64,000 nt of DNA from Orychophragmus violaceus. Lineage: Eukaryota > Streptophyta > Magnoliopsida > Brassicales > Brassicaceae. Numbering within the stretch: the stretch's first letter is position 1; each line of letters begins with the position of its first letter. The notes under the pieces are model-generated. The model was not told the origin of the DNA. It did no database searches and saw only the letters and a program-made list of their open reading frames with translations. The position numbers and the translations under genes were made by a program. This document shows positions 14,164 through 26,900 of this stretch, in pieces. The DNA is taken from the NCBI GenBank assembly GCA_030180135.1, contig CM058237.1, forward strand, positions 107,151,904 through 107,215,903, read 5' to 3'.

Positions 14164-16676
14164 CCTACCGAGAACCAAGGTTCCATGACCCGAAATAATT
14201 GACTCGAGTTTTTTTGAAACTATCAAGACCCAAACCTCTCAAATGGATAACAAAGAGGTCTGGTGAAGAAATTGGTGGAAAAAAATGACCCGAAAAACCC
14301 GTCTATACACCGTGGGAAGGTTATAGCCTACCGAGAACCAAGGTTCCATGACCCGAAAAAAATTGACTCGAGTTTTTTTGAAACTATCAAGACCCAAACC
14401 TCTCAAATGGATAACAAAGAGGTCTGGTGAAAAAATTGGTGGAAAAAACAATGACGGGATAGGATAAACTGATTCTATCCACCGGGGGAAGGATCCTAAG
14501 GCCAAAACCTCCTAATAGACTGACGGGAAGGACTATCTCGGCCATACTGACTAACGGGATGGATTATCCTGACCAGATGCACCGCCGAGAAGGATTCTAA
14601 GGCCAAAATGCAAGTTTCCATGACCCAGGAAGAATTGGATCGAGTTTTTTTGAAACTATCATGACCAAAACCCTTAAAATGGGATATAAAAGAGGTCTGG
14701 TGAAGAAATTGGTGGAAAACAAATGACCCGAAAAACCCGTCTAAACACCGTGGGAAGGTTATAGCCTACCGAGAACCAAGGTTCCATGACCCGAAATAAT
14801 TGACTCGAGTTTTTTTGAAACTATCAAGACCCAAACCTCTCAAATGGATAACAAAGAGGTCTGGTGAAGAAATTGGTGGAAAAAAAATGACCCGAAAAAC
14901 CCGTCTATACACCGTGGGAAGGTTATAGCCTACCGAGAACCAAGGTTCCATGACCCGAAATAATTGACTCGAGTTTTTTTGAAACTATCAAGACCCAAAC
15001 CTCTCAAATGGATAACAAAGAGGTCTGGTGAAAAAATTGGTGGAAAAAACAATGACGGGATAGGATAAACTGATTCTATCCACCGGGGGAAGGATCCTAA
15101 GGCCAAAACCTCCTAATAGACTGACGGGAAGGACTATCTCGGCCATACTGACTAACGGGATGGATTATCCTGACCAGATGCACCGCCGAGAAGGATTCTA
15201 AGGCCAAAATGCAAGTTTCCATGACCCAGGAAGAATTGGATCGAGTTTTTTTGAAACTATCATGACCAAAACCCTTAAAATGGGATATAAAAGAGGTCTG
15301 GTGAAGAAATTGGTGGAAAACAAATGACCCGAAAAACCTGTCTATACACCGTGGGAAGGTTATAGCCTACCGAGAACCAAGGTTCCTTGACCCGAAAAAA
15401 TTGACTCGAGTTTTTTTGAAACTATCAAGACCCAAACCTCTCAAATGGATAACAAAGAGGTGTGGTGAAGAAATTGGTGGAAAAAACAATGACGGGATAG
15501 GATAAACTGATTCTATCCACCGGAGGAAGGATCCTAAGGCCAAAACCTCCTAATGGACTGACGGGAAGGACTATCTCGGCCATACTGACTAACAGGATGG
15601 ATTATCCTGACCAGATGCACCGCCGAGAAGGATTCTAAGGCCAAAATGCAAGTTTCCATGACCCTGGAAGAATTGGATCGAGTTTTTTTGAAACTATCAT
15701 GACCAAAACCCTTAAAATGGGATATAAAAGAGGTCTGGTGAAGAAATTGGTGGAAAACAAATGACCCGAAAAACCCGTCTATACACCGTGGGAAGGTTAT
15801 AGCCTACCGAGAACCAAGGTTCCTTGACCCGAAAAAATTGACTCGAGTTTTTTTGAAACTATCAAGACCCAAACCTCTCAAATGGATAACAAAGAGGCCT
15901 GGTAAAGAAATTGGGGGAAAAAACAATGACGGGATAGGATAAACTGATTCTATCCACCGGAGGAAGGATCCTACGGCCAAAACCTCCTAATGGACTGACG
16001 GGAAGGACTATCTCGGCCATACTGACTAACAGGATGGATTATCCTGACCAGATGCACCGCCGAGAAGGATTCTAAGGCCAAAATGCAAGTTTCCATGACC
16101 CTGGAAGAATTGGATCGAGTTTTTTTGAAACTATCATGACCAAAACCCTTAAAATGGGATATAAAAGAGGTCTGGTGAAGAAATTGGTGGAAAACAAATG
16201 ACCCGAAAAACCCGTCTATACACCGTGGGAAGGTTATAGCCTACCGAGAACCAAGGTTCCTTGACCCGAAAAAATTGACTCGAGTTTTTTTGAAACTATC
16301 AAGACCCAAACCTCTCAAATGGATAACAAAGAGGTGTGGTGAAGAAATTGGTGGAAAAAACAATGACGGGATAGGATAAACTGATTCTATCCACCGGGGG
16401 AAGGATCCTAAGGCCAAAACCTCCTAATGGACTGACGGGAAGGACTATCTCGGCCATACTTACTAACGGGATGGATTATCCTGACCAGATGCACCGCCGA
16501 GAAGGATTCTAAGGCCAAAATGCAAGTTTCCATGACCCAGGAAGAATTGGATCGAGTTTTTTTGAAACTATCATGACCAAAGCCCTTAAAATGGGATATA
16601 AAAGAGGTCTGGTGAAGAAATTGGTGGAAAACAAATGACCCGAAAAACCCGTTTATACACCGTGGGAAGGTTATAG
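14164..16676. repeat. About 2513-bp segmental duplication, right copy
   Basis: Tandem partner of the preceding segment, carrying the same rare variants in the same order. Its right part also belongs to the first copy of the 7761-bp duplication that begins near 15.9 kb, so duplication events of different sizes are nested. Confidence 0.85.
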
Positions 16677-19600
16677 CCTACCGAGAACCAAGGTTCCATG
16701 ACCCGAAATAATTGACTCGAGTTTTTTTGAAACTATCAAGACCCAAACCTCTCAAATGGATAACAAAGAGGTCTGGTGAAGAAATTGGTGGAAAAAAATG
16801 ACCCGAAAAACCCGTCTATACACCGTGGGAAGGTTATAGCCTACCGAGAACCAAGGTTCCATGACCCGAAAAAAATTGACTCGAGTTTTTTTGAAACTAT
16901 CAAGACCCAAACCTCTCAAATGGATAACAAAGAGGTCTGGTGAAAAAATTGGTGGAAAAAATAATGACGGGATAGGATAAACTGATTCTATCCACCGGGG
17001 GAAGGATCCTAAGGCCAAAACCTCCTAATAGACTGACGGGAAGGACTATCTCGGCCATACTGACTTACGGGATGGATTATCCTGACCAGATGCACCGCCG
17101 AGAAGGATTCTAAGGCCAAAATGCAAGTTTCCATGACCCAGGAAGAATTGGATCGAGTTTTTTTGAAACTATCATGACCAAAACCCTTAAAATGGGATAT
17201 AAAAGAGGTCTGGTGAAGAAATTGGTGGAAAACAAATGACCCGAAAAACCTGTCTATACACCGTGGGAAGGTTATAGCCTACCGAGAACCAAGGTTCCTT
17301 GACCCGAAAAAATTGACTCGAGTTTTTTTGAAACTATCAAGACCCAAACCTCTCAAATGGATAACAAAGAGGTCTGGTGAAGAAATTGGTGGAAAAAAAT
17401 GACCCGAAAAACCCGTCTATACACCGTGGGAAGGTTATAGCCTACCGAGAACCAAGGTTCCTTGACCCGAAAAAATTGACTCGAGTTTTTTTGAAACTAT
17501 CAAGACCCAAACCTCTCAAATGGATAACAAAGAGGTCTGGTGAAAAAATTGGTGGAAAAAACAATGACGAGATAGGATAAACTGATTCTATCCACCAGGG
17601 GAAGGATCCTAAGGCCAAAACCTACTAATAGACTGACGGGAAGAACTATCTCGGCCATACTGACTAACGGGATGGATTATCCTGACCAGATGCACCGCCG
17701 AGAAGGATTCTAAGGCCAAAATGCAAGTTTCCATGACCCAGGAAGAATTGGATCGAGTTTTTTTGAAACTATCATGACCAAAACCCTTAAAATGGGATAT
17801 AAAAGAGGTCTGGTGAAGAAATTGGTGGAAAACAAATGACCCGAAAAACCTGTCTATACACCGTGGGAAGGTTATAGCCTACCGAGAACCAAGGTTCCTT
17901 GACCCGAAAAAATTGACTCGAGTTTTTTTGAAACTATCAAGACCCAAACCTCTCAAATGGATAACAAAGAGGTCTGGTGAAGAAATTGGTGGAAAAAAAT
18001 GACCCGAAAAACCCGTCTATACACCGTGGGAAGGTTATAGCCTACCGAGAACCAAGGTTCCTTGACCCGAAAAAATTGACTCGAGTTTTTTTGAAACTAT
18101 CAAGACCCAAACCTCTCAAATGGATAACAAAGAGGTCTGGTGAAAAAATTGGTGGAAAAAACAATGACGAGATAGGATAAACTGATTCTATCCACCAGGG
18201 GAAGGATCCTAAGGCCAAAACCTCCTAATAGACTGACGGGAAGAACTATCTCGGCCATACTGACTAACGGGATGGATTATCCTGACCAGATGCACCGCCG
18301 AGAAGGATTCTAAGGCCAAAATGCAAGTTTCCATGACCCAGGAAGAATTGGATCGAGTTTTTTTGAAACTATCATGACCAAAACCCTTAAAATGGGATAT
18401 AAAAGAGGTCTGGTGAAGAAATTGGTGGAAAACAAATGACCCGAAAAACCCGTCTATACACCGTGGGAAGGTTATAGCCTACCGAGAACCAAGGTTCCTT
18501 GACCCGAAAAAATTGACTCGAGTTTTTTTGAAACTATCAAGACCCATACCTCTCAAATGGATAACAAAGAGGTCTGGTGAAGAAATTGGTGGAAAAAACA
18601 ATGACGGGATAGGATAAACTGATTCTATCCACCGGGGGAAGGATCCTAAGGCCAAAACCTCCTAATGGACCGACGGGAAGGACTATCTCGGCCATACTGA
18701 CTAACGGGATGGATTATCCTGACCAGATGCACCGCCGAGAAGAATTCTAAGGCCAAAATGCAAGTTTCCATGACCCAGGAAGAATTGGATCGAGTTTTTT
18801 GAAACTATCATGACCAAAACCCTTAAAATGGGATATAAAAGAGGTCTGGTGAAGAAATTGGTGGAAAACAAATGACCCGAAAAACCCGTCTATACACCGT
18901 GGGAAGGTTATAGCCTACCGAGAACCAAGGTTCCTTGACCCGAAAAAATTGACTCGAGTTTTTTTGAAACTATCAAGACCCAAACCTCTCAAATGGATAA
19001 CAAAGAGGTCTGGTGAAGAAATTGGTGGAAAAAACAATGACGGGATAGGATAAACTGATTCTATCCACCGGGGGAAGGATCCTAAGGCCAAAACCTCCTA
19101 ATGGACTGACGGGAAGGACTATCTCGGCCATACTGACTAACAGGATGGATTATCCTGACCAGATGCACCGCCGAGAAGGATTCTAAGGCCAAAATGCAAG
19201 TTTCCATGACCCTGGAAGAATTGGATCGAGTTTTTTTGAAACTATCATGACCAAAACCCTTAAAATGGGATATAAAAGAGGTCTGGTGAAGAAATTGGTG
19301 GAAAACAAATGACCCGAAAAACCCGTCTATACACCGTGGGAAGGTTATAGCCTACCGAGAACCAAGGTTCCTTGACCCGAAAAAATTGACTCGAGTTTTT
19401 TTGAAACTATCAAGACCCAAACCTCTCAAATGGATAACAAAGAGGTGTGGTGAAGAAATTGGTGGAAAAAACAATGACGGGATAGGATAAACTGATTCTA
19501 TCCACCGGGGGAAGGATCCTAAGGCCAAAACCTCCTAATGGACTGACGGGAAGGACTATCTCGGCCATACTGACTAACGGGATGGATTATCCTGACCAGA

Positions 19601-22600
19601 TGCACCGCCGAGAAGGATTCTAAGGCCAAAATGCAAGTTTCCATGACCCAGGAAGAATTGGATCGAGTTTTTTTGAAACTATCATGACCAAAACCCTTAA
19701 AATGGGATATAAAAGAGGTCTGGTGAAGAAATTGGTGGAAAACAAATGACCCGAAAAACCTGTCTATACACCGTGGGAAGGTTATAGCCTACCGAGAACC
19801 AAGGTTCCATGACCCGAAATAATTGACTCGAGTTTTTTTGAAACTATCAAGACCCAAACCTCTCAAATGGATAACAAAGAGGTCTGGTGAAGAAATTGGT
19901 GGAAAAAAATGACCCGAAAAACCCGTCTATACACCGTGGGAAGGTTATAGCCTACCGAGAACCAAGGTTCCATGACCCGAAAAAAATTGACTCGAGTTTT
20001 TTTGAAACTATCAAGACCCAAACCTCTCAAATGGATAACAAAGAGGTCTGGTGAAAAAATTGGTGGAAAAAACAATGACGGGATAGGATAAACTGATTCT
20101 ATCCACCGGGGGAAGGATCCTAAGGCCAAAACCTCCTAATAGACTGACGGGAAGGACTATCTCGGCCATACTGACTAACGGGATGGATTATCCTGACCAG
20201 ATGCACCGCCGAGAAGGATTCTAAGGCCAAAATGCAAGTTTCCATGACCCAGGAAGAATTGGATCGAGTTTTTTTGAAACTATCATGACCAAAACCCTTA
20301 AAATGCGATATAAAAGAGGTCTGGTGAAGAAATTGGTGGAAAACAAATGACCCGAAAAACCCGTCTATACACCGTGGGAAGGTTATAGCCTACCGAGAAC
20401 CAAGGTTCCATGACCCGAAATAATTGACTCGAGTTTTTTTGAAACTATCAAGACCCAAACCTCTCAAATGGATAACAAAGAGGTCTGGTGAAGAAATTGG
20501 TGGAAAACAAATGACCCGAAAAACCCGTCTATACACCGTGGGAAGGTTATAGCCTACCGAGAACCAAGGTTCCATGACCCGAAAAAAATTGACTCGAGTT
20601 TTTTTGAAACTATCAAGACCCAAACCTCTCAAATGGATAACAAAGAGGTCTGGTGAAAAAATTGGTGGAAAAAACAATGACGGGATAGGATAAACTGATT
20701 CTATCCACCGGGGGAAGGATCCTAAGGCCAAAACCTCCTAATAGACTGACGGGAAGGACTATCTCGGCCATACTGACTAACGGGATGGATTATCCTGACC
20801 AGATGCACCGCCGAGAAGGATTCTAAGGCCAAAATGCAAGTTTCCATGACCCAGGAAGAATTGGATCGAGTTTTTTTGAAACTATCATGACCAAAACCCT
20901 TAAAATGGGATATAAAAGAGGTATGGTGAAGAAATTGGTGGAAAACAAATGACCCGAAAAACCCGTCTATACACCGTGGGAAGGTTATAGCCTACCGAGA
21001 ACCAAGGTTCCATGACCCGAAATAATTGACTCGAGTTTTTTTGAAACTATCAAGACCCAAACCTCTCAAATAGATAACAAAGAGGTCTGGTGAAGAAATT
21101 GGTGGAAAACAAATGACCCGAAAAACCCGTCTATACACCGTGGGAAGGTTATAGCCTACCGAGAACCAAGGTTCCATGACCCGAAAAAAATTGACTCGAG
21201 TTTTTTTGAAACTATCAAGACCCAAACCTCTCAAATGGATAACAAAGAGGTCTGGTGAAAAAATTGGTGGAAAAAACAATGACGGGATAGGATAAACTGA
21301 TTCTATCCACCGGGGGAAGGATCCTAAGGCCAAAACCTCCTAATAGACTGACGGGAAGGACTATCTCGGCCATACTGACTAACGGGATGGATTATCCTGA
21401 CCAGATGCACCGCCGAGAAGGATTCTAAGGCCAAAATGCAAGTTTCCATGACCCAGGAAGAATTGGATCGAGTTTTTTTGAAACTATCATGACCAAAACC
21501 CTTAAAATGGGATATAAAAGAGGTCTGGTGAAGAAATTGGTGGAAAACAAATGACCCGAAAAACCCGTCTATACACCGTGGGAAGGTTATAGCCTACCGA
21601 GAACCAAGGTTCCATGACCCGAAATAATTGACTCGAGTTTTTTTGAAACTATCAAGACCCAAACCTCTCAAATGGATAACAAAGAGGTCTGGTGAAGAAA
21701 TTGGTGGAAAACAAATGACCCGAAAAACCCGTCTATACACCGTGGGAAGGTTATAGCCTACCGAGAACCAAGGTTCCATGACCCGAAAAAAATTGACTCG
21801 AGTTTTTTTGAAACTATCAAGACCCAAACCTCTCAAATGGATAACAAAGAGGTCTGGTGAAAAAATTGGTGGAAAAAACAATGACGGGATAGGATAAACT
21901 GATTCTATCCACCGGGGGAAGGATCCTAAGGCCAAAACCTCCTAATAGACTGACGGGAAGGACTATCTCGGCCATACTGACTAACGGGATGGATTATCCT
22001 GACCAGATGCACCGCCGAGAAGGATTCTAAGGCCAAAATGCAAGTTTCCATGACCCAGGAAGAATTGGATCGAGTTTTTTTGAAACTATCATGACCAAAA
22101 CCCTTAAAATGGGATATAAAAGAGGTCTGGTGAAGAAATTGGTGGAAAACAAATGACCCGAAAAACCCGTCTATACACCGTGGGAAGGTTATAGCCTACC
22201 GAGAACCAAGGTTCCATGACCCGAAATAATTGACTCGACTTTTTTTGAAACTATCAAGACCCAAACCTCTCAAATGGATAACAAAGAGGTCTGGTGAAGA
22301 AATTGGTGGAAAACAAATGACCCGAAAAACCCGTCTATACACCGTGGGAAGGTTATAGCCTACCGAGAACCAAGGTTCCATGACCCGAAAAAAATTGACT
22401 CGAGTTTTTTTGAAACTATCAAGACCCAAACCTCTCAAATGGATAACAAAGAGGTCTGGTGAAAAAATTGGTGGAAAAAACAATGACGGGATAGGATAAA
22501 CTGATTCTATCCACCGGGGGAAGGATCCTAAGGCCAAAACCTCCTAATAGACTGACGGGAAGGACTATCTCGGCCATACTGACTAACGGGATGGATTATC

Positions 22601-23654
22601 CTGACCAGATGCACCGCCGAGAAGGATTCTAAGGCCAAAATGCAAGTTTCCATGACCCAGGAAGAATTGGATCGAGTTTTTTTGAAACTATCATGACCAA
22701 AACCCTTAAAATGGGATATAAAAGAGGTATGGTGAAGAAATTGGTGGAAAACAAATGACCCGAAAAACCCGTCTATACACCGTGGGAAGGTTATAGCCTA
22801 CCGAGAACCAAGGTTCCATGACCCGAAATAATTGACTCGAGTTTTTTTGAAACTATCAAGACCCAAACCTCTCAAATAGATAACAAAGAGGTCTGGTGAA
22901 GAAATTGGTGGAAAACAAATGACCCGAAAAACCCGTCTATACACCGTGGGAAGGTTATAGCCTACCGAGAACCAAGGTTCCATGACCCGAAAAAAATTGA
23001 CTCGAGTTTTTTTGAAACTATCAAGACCCAAACCTCTCAAATGGATAACAAAGAGGTCTGGTGAAAAAATTGGTGGAAAAAACAATGACGGGATAGGATA
23101 AACTGATTCTATCCACCGGGGGAAGGATCCTAAGGCCAAAACCTCCTAATAGACTGACGGGAAGGACTATCTCGGCCATACTGACTAACGGGATGGATTA
23201 TCCTGACCAGATGCACCGCCGAGAAGGATTCTAAGGCCAAAATGCAAGTTTCCATGACCCAGGAAGAATTGGATCGAGTTTTTTTGAAACTATCATGACC
23301 AAAACCCTTAAAATGGGATATAAAAGAGGTCTGGTGAAGAAATTGGTGGAAAACAAATGACCCGAAAAACCCGTCTATACACCGTGGGAAGGTTATAGCC
23401 TACCGAGAACCAAGGTTCCATGACCCGAAATAATTGACTCGAGTTTTTTTGAAACTATCAAGACCCAAACCTCTCAAATGGATAACAAAGAGGTCTGGTG
23501 AAGAAATTGGTGGAAAAAAAATGACCCGAAAAACCCGTCTATACACCGTGGGAAGGTTATAGCCTACCGAGAACCAAGGTTCCATGACCCGAAAAAAATT
23601 GACTCGAGTTTTTTTGAAACTATCAAGACCCAAACCTCTCAAATGGATAACAAA
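15894..23654. repeat. 7761-bp segmental duplication, copy 1
   Basis: Bounded here by the rare GAGGCCTGGTAAAG variant at 15894 and its next homologue at 23655. It contains CATACTTACTAAC (16457), ACTGACTTACGGG (near 17059), a pair of A1-A1-B units (near 17.4 and 18.0 kb, the first with CCTACTAATAG), GACCCATACC (near 18541), a short T6 tract (near 18796), AAAATGCGATA (near 20303) and six 602-bp A-A-B units. All recur 7760-7761 bp to the right. Confidence 0.9.
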
Positions 23655-23926
23655 GAGGCCTGGTAAAGAAATTGGTGGAAAAAACAATGACGGGATAGGA
23701 TAACTGATTCTATCCACCGGAGGAAGGATCCTAAGGCCAAAACCTCCTAATGGACTGACGGGAAGGACTATCTCGGCCATACTGACTAACAGGATGGATT
23801 ATCCTGACCAGATGCACCGCCGAGAAGGATTCTAAGGCCAAAATGCAAGTTTCCATGACCCTGGAAGAATTGGATCGAGTTTTTTTGAAACTATCATGAC
23901 CAAAACCCTTAAAATGGGATATAAAA
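20316..23926. repeat. Run of six 602-bp A-A-B units
   Basis: Module starts after GATATAAAA fall at 20316, 20918, 21520, 22122, 22724 and 23326, each 602 bp apart; the last unit is one base short because of GGATAACTG. In each unit the first A reads CATGACCCGAAATAATTG (type A2), the second CATGACCCGAAAAAAATTG (type A3), and the B module usually has GGTGAAAAAATTGG and CCTAATAGACTG. Units two and five share GGTATGG and CAAATAGATAAC, hinting at a three-unit repeat inside the run. Confidence 0.92.
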
Positions 23927-26900
23927 GAGGTCTGGTGAAGAAATTGGTGGAAAACAAATGACCCGAAAAACCCGTCTATACACCGTGGGAAGGTTATAGC
24001 CTACCGAGAACCAAGGTTCCTTGACCCGAAAAAATTGACTCGAGTTTTTTTGAAACTATCAAGACCCAAACCTCTCAAATGGATAACAAAGAGGTGTGGT
24101 GAAGAAATTGGTGGAAAAAACAATGACGGGATAGGATAAACTGATTCTATCCACCGGGGGAAGGATCCTAAGGCCAAAACCTCCTAATGGACTGACGGGA
24201 AGGACTATCTCGGCCATACTTACTAACGGGATGGATTATCCTGACCAGATGCACCGCCGAGAAGGATTCTAAGGCCAAAATGCAAGTTTCCATGACCCAG
24301 GAAGAATTGGATCGAGTTTTTTTGAAACTATCATGACCAAAACCCTTAAAATGGGATATAAAAGAGGTCTGGTGAAGAAATTGGTGGAAAACAAATGACC
24401 AGAAAAACCCGTCTATACACCGTGGGAAGGTTATAGCCTACCGAGAACCAAGGTTCCATGACCCGAAATAATTGACTCGAGTTTTTTTGAAACTATCAAG
24501 ACCCAAACCTCTCAAATGGATAACAAAGAGGTCTGGTGAAGAAATTGGTGGAAAACAAATGACCCGAAAAACCCGTCTATACACCGTGGGAAGGTTATAG
24601 CCTACCGAGAACCAAGGTTCCATGACCCGAAAAAAATTGACTCGAGTTTTTTTGAAACTATCAAGACCCAAACCTCTCAAATGGATAACAAAGAGGTCTG
24701 GTGAAAAAATTGGTGGAAAAAATAATGACGGGATAGGATAAACTGATTCTATCCACCGGGGGAAGGATCCTAAGGCCAAAACCTCCTAATAGACTGACGG
24801 GAAGGACTATCTCGGCCATACTGACTTACGGGATGGATTATCCTGACCAGATGCACCGCCGAGAAGGATTCTAAGGCCAAAATGCAAGTTTCCATGACCC
24901 AGGAAGAATTGGATCGAGTTTTTTTGAAACTATCATGACCAAAACCCTTAAAATGGGATATAAAAGAGGTCTGGTGAAGAAATTGGTGGAAAACAAATGA
25001 CCCGAAAAACCTGTCTATACACCGTGGGAAGGTTATAGCCTACCGAGAACCAAGGTTCCTTGACCCGAAAAAATTGACTCGAGTTTTTTTGAAACTATCA
25101 AGACCCAAACCTCTCAAATGGATAACAAAGAGGTCTGGTGAAGAAATTGGTGGAAAAAAATGACCCGAAAAACCCGTCTATACACCGTGGGAAGGTTATA
25201 GCCTACCGAGAACCAAGGTTCCTTGACCCGAAAAAATTGACTCGAGTTTTTTTGAAACTATCAAGACCCAAACCTCTCAAATGGATAACAAAGAGGTCTG
25301 GTGAAAAAATTGGTGGAAAAAACAATGACGAGATAGGATAAACTGATTCTATCCACCAGGGGAAGGATCCTAAGGCCAAAACCTACTAATAGACTGACGG
25401 GAAGAACTATCTCGGCCATACTGACTAACGGGATGGATTATCCTGACCAGATGCACCGCCGAGAAGGATTCTAAGGCCAAAATGCAAGTTTCCATGACCC
25501 AGGAAGAATTGGATCGAGTTTTTTTGAAACTATCATGACCAAAACCCTTAAAATGGGATATAAAAGAGGTCTGGTGAAGAAATTGGTGGAAAACAAATGA
25601 CCCGAAAAACCTGTCTATACACCGTGGGAAGGTTATAGCCTACCGAGAACCAAGGTTCCTTGACCCGAAAAAATTGACTCGAGTTTTTTTGAAACTATCA
25701 AGACCCAAACCTCTCAAATGGATAACAAAGAGGTCTGGTGAAGAAATTGGTGGAAAAAAATGACCCGAAAAACCCGTCTATACACCGTGGGAAGGTTATA
25801 GCCTACCGAGAACCAAGGTTCCTTGACCCGAAAAAATTGACTCGAGTTTTTTTGAAACTATCAAGACCCAAACCTCTCAAATGGATAACAAAGAGGTCTG
25901 GTGAAAAAATTGGTGGAAAAAACAATGACGAGATAGGATAAACTGATTCTATCCACCAGGGGAAGGATCCTAAGGCCAAAACCTCCTAATAGACTGACGG
26001 GAAGAACTATCTCGGCCATACTGACTAACGGGATGGATTATCCTGACCAGATGCACCGCCGAGAAGGATTCTAAGGCCAAAATGCAAGTTTCCATGACCC
26101 AGGAAGAATTGGATCGAGTTTTTTTGAAACTATCATGACCAAAACCCTTAAAATGGGATATAAAAGAGGTCTGGTGAAGAAATTGGTGGAAAACAAATGA
26201 CCCGAAAAACCCGTCTATACACCGTGGGAAGGTTATAGCCTACCGAGAACCAAGGTTCCTTGACCCGAAAAAATTGACTCGAGTTTTTTTGAAACTATCA
26301 AGACCCATACCTCTCAAATGGATAACAAAGAGGTCTGGTGAAGAAATTGGTGGAAAAAACAATGACGGGATAGGATAAACTGATTCTATCCACCGGGGGA
26401 AGGATCCTAAGGCCAAAACCTCCTAATGGACCGACGGGAAGGACTATCTCGGCCATACTGACTAACGGGATGGATTATCCTGACCAGATGCACCGCCGAG
26501 AAGAATTCTAAGGCCAAAATGCAAGTTTCCATGACCCAGGAAGAATTGGATCGAGTTTTTTGAAACTATCATGACCAAAACCCTTAAAATGGGATATAAA
26601 AGAGGTCTGGTGAAGAAATTGGTGGAAAACAAATGACCCGAAAAACCCGTCTATACACCGTGGGAAGGTTATAGCCTACCGAGAACCAAGGTTCCTTGAC
26701 CCGAAAAAATTGACTCGAGTTTTTTTGAAACTATCAAGACCCAAACCTCTCAAATGGATAACAAAGAGGTCTGGTGAAGAAATTGGTGGAAAAAACAATG
26801 ACGGGATAGGATAAACTGATTCTATCCACCGGGGGAAGGATCCTAAGGCCAAAACCTCCTAATGGACTGACGGGAAGGACTATCTCGGCCATACTGACTA

